A stretch of 64,000 nt of DNA from positions 8,779,532-8,843,531 of the forward strand of contig NW_022098030.1 in assembly GCF_002288925.2 (NCBI RefSeq), read 5' to 3'. Shown piece after piece: positions 58,763 through 64,000 of this stretch. This DNA is from Delphinapterus leucas (lineage: Eukaryota > Chordata > Mammalia > Artiodactyla > Monodontidae). The notes under the pieces are model-generated. The model was not told the DNA's origin, searched no databases, and saw only the letters and a program-made list of their open reading frames with translations. The position numbers and the translations under genes are program-made. The stretch's first letter is position 1. Every line of letters starts with the position of its first letter.

Positions 58763-61700
58763 TCACTCTGTATGACAGTCTCTAGATCTATCCACGTCTC
58801 TACAAATGACCAAATTTTTTATGGCTGAGTAATATTCCATTGTATATATGTACCACATCTTCTTTATCCATTCATCTGTTGATGGACACTTAGGTTGCTT
58901 CCATTACCTGGCTATCGTAAATAGTGCTGCAATGAACATCGGGGTGCATATGTCTTTGTGAATTATGGTTTTCTCTGGGTATATGCCCAGTAGTGGGATT
59001 GCTGGGTCATATGGTAATTCTATTTTTAGTTTTTTAAGGAACCTTCATACTGCTCTCCATAGTGTCTGTACCAATTTACATTCCCACCAACAGTGCAAGA
59101 GGGTTCCCTTTTCTCCACACCCTCTCCAGCATTTGTTGTTTGTAGATTTTCTGATGATGCCCATTCTAACAGATGTGAGGTGATAACTCATTGTAGTTTT
59201 GATTTGCATTTCTCTAATAATTAGTGATGTTGAGCAGCTTTTCATGTGCCTCTTGGCCAACTGTATGTCTTCTTTGGAGAAATTTCTATTTAGGTCTTCT
59301 GCCCATTTTGGGATTAGGTTGTTTGTTTTTTTACTTTTGAGTTGCATGAGCTGTTTATATATTTTGGAGATTAATCCTTTGTCCGTTGATTCATTTGCAA
59401 ATATTTTCTCCCATTTTGAGGGTTGTCTTTTTGTCTTGTTTATGGTTTCCTTTGCTTTGCAAAAGCTTTTAAGTTTCATTAGGTCCCATTTGTTTATGTT
59501 TGTTTTTATTTCCATTACTTTAGGAGGTGGATCAAAAAAGATCTTGCTGTGATTTATGTCAAAGAGTGTTCTTCCTATGTTTTCCTCTAAGAGTTTTATA
59601 GTGTCCAGTCTTACATTTAGGTCTCTAATCCATTTTGACTTTATTTTTGTGTATGGTGTTAGGGAGTGTTCTAATTTCATTCTTTTACATGTAGCTCTCC
59701 AGTTTTCCCAGCACCACTTATTGAAGACACTGTCTTTTCTCCACTGTATATCCTTGCCTCTTTTGTCATAGATTAGTTGACCATAGATGCGTGGGTTTAT
59801 CTCTGGGCTTTCTTTTTCCATTGATCTGTATTTCTGTTTTTGTGCCAGTACCATATTGTTTTGATTACTGTAGCTTTGTAGTATAGTCTGAAGTCAAGGA
59901 GTCTGATTCCTCCAGCTCCACTTTTTTCCTTCAAGACCTCTTTGGCTATTTGGGGTCTTTTGTGTCTCCATACAAATTTTAAGATTTTTTGTTCTAGTTC
60001 CGTAAAACATGCAATTGGTAATTCGATAGGGATTGCATTGAATCCGTAGATTGCTTTGGCTAGTATAGTCATTTGCACAATATTGAGTCTTCCAGTCCAG
60101 GAACATGGTATATGTCTCCATCTGTTGGTATCATCGTTAATTTCTTTTATCAGTGTCTTATAGTTTTCTGCATACAGGGCTTTTGTCTCCTTCGGTAGGT
60201 TTATTCCTAGGTATTTTATTCTTTTTGTTGCAATGCTAAATGGGAGTGTTTCCTTAATTTCTGTTTCAGATTTTTCATCATTAGTGTATAGGACTGCCAG
60301 AGATTTCTGTGCATTAGTTTTGTATCCTGCAACGTTACCAAATTCATTGATTAGCTCTAGTAGTTTTCTGATGGCATCTTTAGGATTCTCTATGTATAGT
60401 ATCATGTCATCTGCAAACAGTGACAGTTTTAATTCCTTTCCAATTTGGATTCCTTTTATTTCTTTTTCTTCTCTGATTGCTGTGGCTAGAACTTGCAAAA
60501 CTATGTTGAATAATCGTGGTAAGAGTGGACATCCTTGTCTTGTTCCTGATCTTAGAGGAAATGCTTTCAGTTTTTCACCATTGTGAATGATGTTCACTGC
60601 GGGTTTGTTGTATATGGCCTTTATTATGTGGAGGTAGGTTCCCTCTATGCCCACTTTATGCAGAGTTTTTATCATAAATGGATGTTGATTTTTCTGCATC
60701 TATTGAGATGATCATATGGTTTTTATTCTTCAATTTGTTAATATGGTGTATCACATTGATTGATTTGCATATATTGAAGAATACTTGAATCACTAGGTTA
60801 AATCCCACTAGATCATGGTGTATGATCCTTTTAATGTGTTGTTGGATTCTGTTTGCTAGTATTTTGTTGATATTTTTGCATCTATATTCGTCAGTGATAT
60901 TGGTCTGTAATTTTCTTTTTTTTATAGTATCTTTGTCTGGTTTTGGTATCAGGGTGATGGTAGCCTCATAGAATGAGTTTGGGAGTGTTCCTTCCCTGCA
61001 GTTTTTTGAAAGAGTCTGAGAAGGATATGTGTTAGCTCTTCTCTAAATGTTTGATAGAATTGAACTGTGAAGCCATCTTGTCCTGAACTTTTGTCTGTTG
61101 GAAGATTTTTAACCACAGTTTCAATTTCATTACTTGTGATTGGTCTGTTCATATTTTCTGTTTCTTCCTGGTTCAGTCTTGGAAGGTTATACCTTTTGAA
61201 GAATTTGTCCATTTCTTCCAGGTTGTCCGTTTTATTGGCATAGAGTTGCTTGTAGTAGTCTCTTAGGATGCTTTGTATTTCTGCAGTGTCACTTGCTACT
61301 TCTCCTTTTTCATTTCTAATTTTATTGATTTGAGTCCTCTCCCTCTTTCTTGATGAGTCTGGCTAATGGTTTACCAATTTTGTTTATCTTCTCAAAGAAC
61401 CAGCTTTTAGTTTTATTGATCCTTGCTATTGTTCTCTTTGTTTCTACTTCATTTATTTCTGATCTGATCTTTATGATTACTTTCGTTCTGCTAACTTTGG
61501 GTTTTGTTTGTTCTTCTTTCTCTAGTTCCTTTAGGTGTAAGGTTAGATTGTTTTTTTGAGATTTTTCTTGTTTCTTGGGGTAGGCTGGTATAGCTATAAA
61601 ATTCCCTCTTAGAACTGCTTTTGCTGCATCCCATAGGTTTTGGATCATTGTGTTTTCATTGTCACTTGTCTCTAGGTATTTTTTGATTTCCTCTTTGATT

Positions 61701-62488
61701 TCTTCAGTGACCTCTTGGTTATTTAGTAACGTATTGTTTAGCCTCCCTGTGTTTGTGTTTTTTACATTTTTTTCCCTGTAATTGATTTCTAATCTCATAG
61801 CATTTTGGTTAGAAAAGATGCTTGATATGATTTCAATTTTCTTAAATTTACTGAGGCTTGATTTGTGACCCAAGATGTTATCTATCCTGGAGAATGTTCC
61901 ATGCACACTTGAGAAAAAAGTGTAATATGCTGTTTTTGGATGGAATGTCCTATAAATATCAATTAAATCTGTGTGGTGTATTGTGTCATTTAAAGCTTTT
62001 GTTTCCATATTAATTTTCTGTTTGGATGTTCTGTCCATTGGTGTAAGTGAGGTGTTAAAGTCCCCCACTATTATTGTGTTACTGTCGATTTCCCCTTTTA
62101 CAGCTGTTAGCAGTTGCCTTATGTATTGTGGTGCTCCTATGTTGGGTGCATATATATTTATAATTGTTATAGCTTCTTCTTGGATTGATCTTTTGGATGG
62201 ATTGATCATTATGTAATGTCCTTTCTTGTCTCTTGTAACATTATTTTAAAGTCTATTTTATCTGAGAATTGCTACTCCAGCTTTTTTTTGATTTCCATTT
62301 GCATGGAATATCTTTTTCCATCCCCTCACTTTCAGTCTGTGTGTGTCCCTAGGTCTGAGGTGGGTCTCTTGTAGACAGCGTATATATGTCTTGTTTTTGT
62401 ATCCATTAAGCAACCTGTGTCTTTTGGTTGGAGCATTTAATCCATTCACGTTTAAGGTAATTATTGATATGTATGTTCCTATTACCAT
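58763..62488 (-). pseudogene. L1 ORF2 (endonuclease-reverse transcriptase), disabled
   Basis: ORF2 starts at 62,488 with MVIGTYISIITLNVNG. Endonuclease landmarks are CLQETHL (E residue), VGDFNT (D at 62,060-62,062) and SRIDN at 61,877-61,891. The last is normally SRIDH, so the catalytic His is replaced by Asn. The RT box FADDMILY lies at about 60,396-60,417. The C-terminal Cys-rich motif, C-x3-C-x7-H-x4-C, lies near 59,078-59,131. Damage: a probable 5-nt deletion near 62,265, frameshifts near 61,340, 61,210-60,950, 60,700 and 59,820, a TGG-to-TGA stop at 59,045-59,047, and a stop near 58,911. It ends at the TGA at 58,763-58,765. Confidence 0.93.
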
Positions 62489-62546
62489 TTTCTTAATTGT
62501 TTTGGGTTTGTTTTTGTAGGTCCTTTTCTTCTCTTGTGTTTCCCAC

Positions 62547-63452
62547 TTAGAGAAGTTCCTTTAGCATTTGTTGTAGAGCTGGTTTGGTGGTGCTGAATTC
62601 TTTTAGCTTTTGCTTGTCTGTAAAACTTTTGATTTCTCCATCAAATATGAATGAGATCCTTGCTGGGTAGAGTAATCTTGGTTGTAGGTCCTTCCCTTTC
62701 ATCACTTTAAGTAGATCATGCCACTCCCTTCTGACTTGTAGAGTTTCTGTTGAGAAATCAGCTGTTAACCTTATGGGAATTCCCTTTTATGTTATTTGTC
62801 ATTTTTCCCTTGCTGCTTTCAATAATTTTTCTTTGTCTTTAATTTTTGCCAATTTGATTACTATGTGTCTCGGAGTGTTTCTCCTTGTGTTTCTCCTGTA
62901 TGGGGCTCTCTGTGCTTCCTGGACTTGGGTGGCTACTTCCTTTCCCATCTTAGGGACGTTTTTGACTATAATCCCTTTAAATATTTTCTTGGGTCCTTTC
63001 TCTCTCTCTTCTGCTTCTGCGACCCCTATAATGAGAATGTTGTTGTGTTTAATGTTGTCCCAGCGGTCTCTTAGGCTGTCTTCATTTCTTTTCACTCTTT
63101 TTTCTTTATTCTGTTCCGTGGCAGTGAATTCCACCATTCTGTCTTCCAGGTCACTTTTCCATTCTTCTGCCTCAGTTATTCTGCTATTGATTCCTTCTAG
63201 TGTAGTTTTCATTTCAGTTATTGTATTGTTCATCTCTGTTTGTTTGTTCTTTAATTATTCTAGATCTTTGTTAAACATTTCTTGCATCTTCTTGCTCTTT
63301 GCCTCCATTCTTTTTCCGAGGTCCTGGATCACCTTCACTATCATTATTCTGAATTCTTTTTCTGGAAGTTTGCCTATCTCCACTTCATTTAGTTGTTTTT
63401 CTGGGATTTTATCTTGTTCCTTCATCTGGTACATAGCCCTCTGTCTTTTCAT
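62547..63452 (-). pseudogene. L1 ORF1 (RNA-binding chaperone), disabled by three stops
   Basis: One frame of 302 codons, including the stop, runs from ATG at 63,452 to TAA at 62,547-62,549 without a frameshift. It starts MKRQRAMYQMKEQDK, has a Glu/Lys-rich heptad-like region for the coiled coil in the first 100 residues, then RRM-like NILIIGVAEAEEREKGPKK. The C-terminal domain contains FSTETLQVRREWHDLLKVM and ends MLKELL. Three premature stops interrupt it. One, near 63,255, looks like GAA to TAA. The other two are around 62,787-62,801: an AAA TGA CAA context and TAC to TAA four codons later. Confidence 0.93.
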
Positions 63453-64000
63453 CTTTCTGTGAATGTGGTTTTTGTTCCACAGGCTTCAGGACTGTAGTTC
63501 TTCTTGCTTCTGTTGTCTGCCCTCTGGTGGATGAGACTATCTAAGAGGCTTGTGGAAGTTTCCTGATGGGAGGGACTGGTGGTGGGTAGAGTTGGCTGTT
63601 GCTCTGGTGGGCAGAGCTCAGTAAAACTTTAATCTGCTTGTCTGCTTATGGGTGGGGCTGGCTCCTCTCCCTGTTGGTTGTTTGGCCTGAGGCAACCCAA
63701 CACTTGAGCTTACCCAGGCTCTTTGGTGGGGCTAATGGCAGCCTCTGGGAGGGCTCACGCTAAGGAGTACTTCCCAGAACTTCTGCTGCCAGTGTACTTG
63801 TCCTCATGGTGAGACAGAGCCACCCCCCATCTCTGCAGGAGACCCTCCAACACTAGCAGGTAGGTCTGGTTCAGTGTCTATGGGGTCACTGCTCCTTCCG
63901 CTGGGTCCCGATGTGCACAGTGCTTTGTGTGAGCCCTCCAAGAGTGGAGTCTCTTTTTCCCCCAGTCCTGTCAGAGTCCTGCAATCAAATCCCACTAGCC
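63453..64000 (-). promoter_or_regulatory. L1 5'UTR (internal promoter region), partial
   Basis: GC-richer sequence upstream of ORF1 on the minus strand matches the position and composition of an L1 5'UTR. It contains few CpGs. In L1 elements this region carries the internal Pol II promoter, but I cannot pick out individual factor sites, and the transcription start lies outside the window. The minus-strand frame at 63,804-63,995 is not a gene. Confidence 0.75.

Larger units (their letters stand above)
58482..64000 (-). mobile_element. Near-full-length L1, reverse orientation, running off the window
   Basis: Reading leftwards from the right edge, this L1 has a 5'UTR (63,453 and beyond), ORF1 (63,452-62,547), a spacer, ORF2 (62,488-58,763) and a 3'UTR ending in a T-rich tail near 58,482. 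Its autonomous promoter lies in the 5'UTR, which is cut by the window edge. The order, ORF sizes and reading frames are those of a mammalian L1. The coding parts carry stops and frameshifts, so it cannot mobilise itself. No TSD can be tested because the 5' end is outside the window. Confidence 0.95.

Noticed and set aside
62773..63462. 229-codon plus-strand frame with a hydrophobic peptide
   Set aside because: It is the antisense shadow of L1 ORF1, which is the real coding relic on the minus strand.
1..64000. CRISPR arrays, operons, phage or bacterial genes
   Set aside because: No spaced direct repeats, no Shine-Dalgarno-led gene clusters and no bacterial coding density. The content is mammalian repeat DNA.

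Overview
This 64 kb window looks like nuclear DNA of a cetacean or close relative (cetartiodactyl mammal). It is AT-rich and mostly made of mammalian retrotransposons. It carries repeated young copies of a tRNA-derived SINE of the CHR type (Cetacea, Hippopotamidae, Ruminantia), with A/B-box heads, A-tails and clean target-site duplications (TSDs). I saw none of the BovB or Bov-A2 elements that fill ruminant genomes. The lineage is inferred from repeat content alone.

I found no host protein-coding gene, exon, rRNA, tRNA or CRISPR array. Every open frame with a recognisable product is a broken L1 ORF1/ORF2 piece or a SINE or LTR translated by chance. The window reads as intergenic or deep intronic DNA.

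Layout. 1-5.5 kb: AT-rich DNA with a reverse-oriented MaLR solo LTR, L2 relics and a Tigger-like DNA transposon. 5.5-12.3 kb: four CHR-type SINEs, a young 5'-truncated L1 holding a 400-N assembly gap, an L2 relic and a MER5-like element. 12.3-20.9 kb: old L2, an MLT1-type LTR and a 5'-truncated L1 at 17.1-18.3 kb. 20.9-26.9 kb: a roughly 6 kb L1 whose 5' half is inverted against its 3' half, with two later SINEs inside it (one holding a 100-N gap). 27-32.7 kb: a CA/TA microsatellite, an older SINE, an ancient L1 and a younger truncated L1. 32.7-48.6 kb: 16 kb with no young insertion, only MIR and L2 relics, and a diverged local duplication (36.9 and 39.5 kb). 48.6-58 kb: three CHR SINEs, an MLT1A/MST-like LTR nested in an old L1, a second 5'-inverted L1 relic and a hAT element. 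58.48-64.0 kb: a near-full-length reverse-oriented L1 with 3'UTR, ORF2, ORF1 and 5'UTR, running off the right edge and disabled by several mutations.

The elements work together only as a record of retrotransposition. L1 machinery would have mobilised the SINEs, and several insertions are nested. No undescribed biological system could be supported. The items most worth checking are the two twin-primed (inverted) L1s, the diverged local duplication, the unassigned GC-richer islet at 31.4-31.7 kb, and the disabled L1 with a substituted endonuclease catalytic residue.
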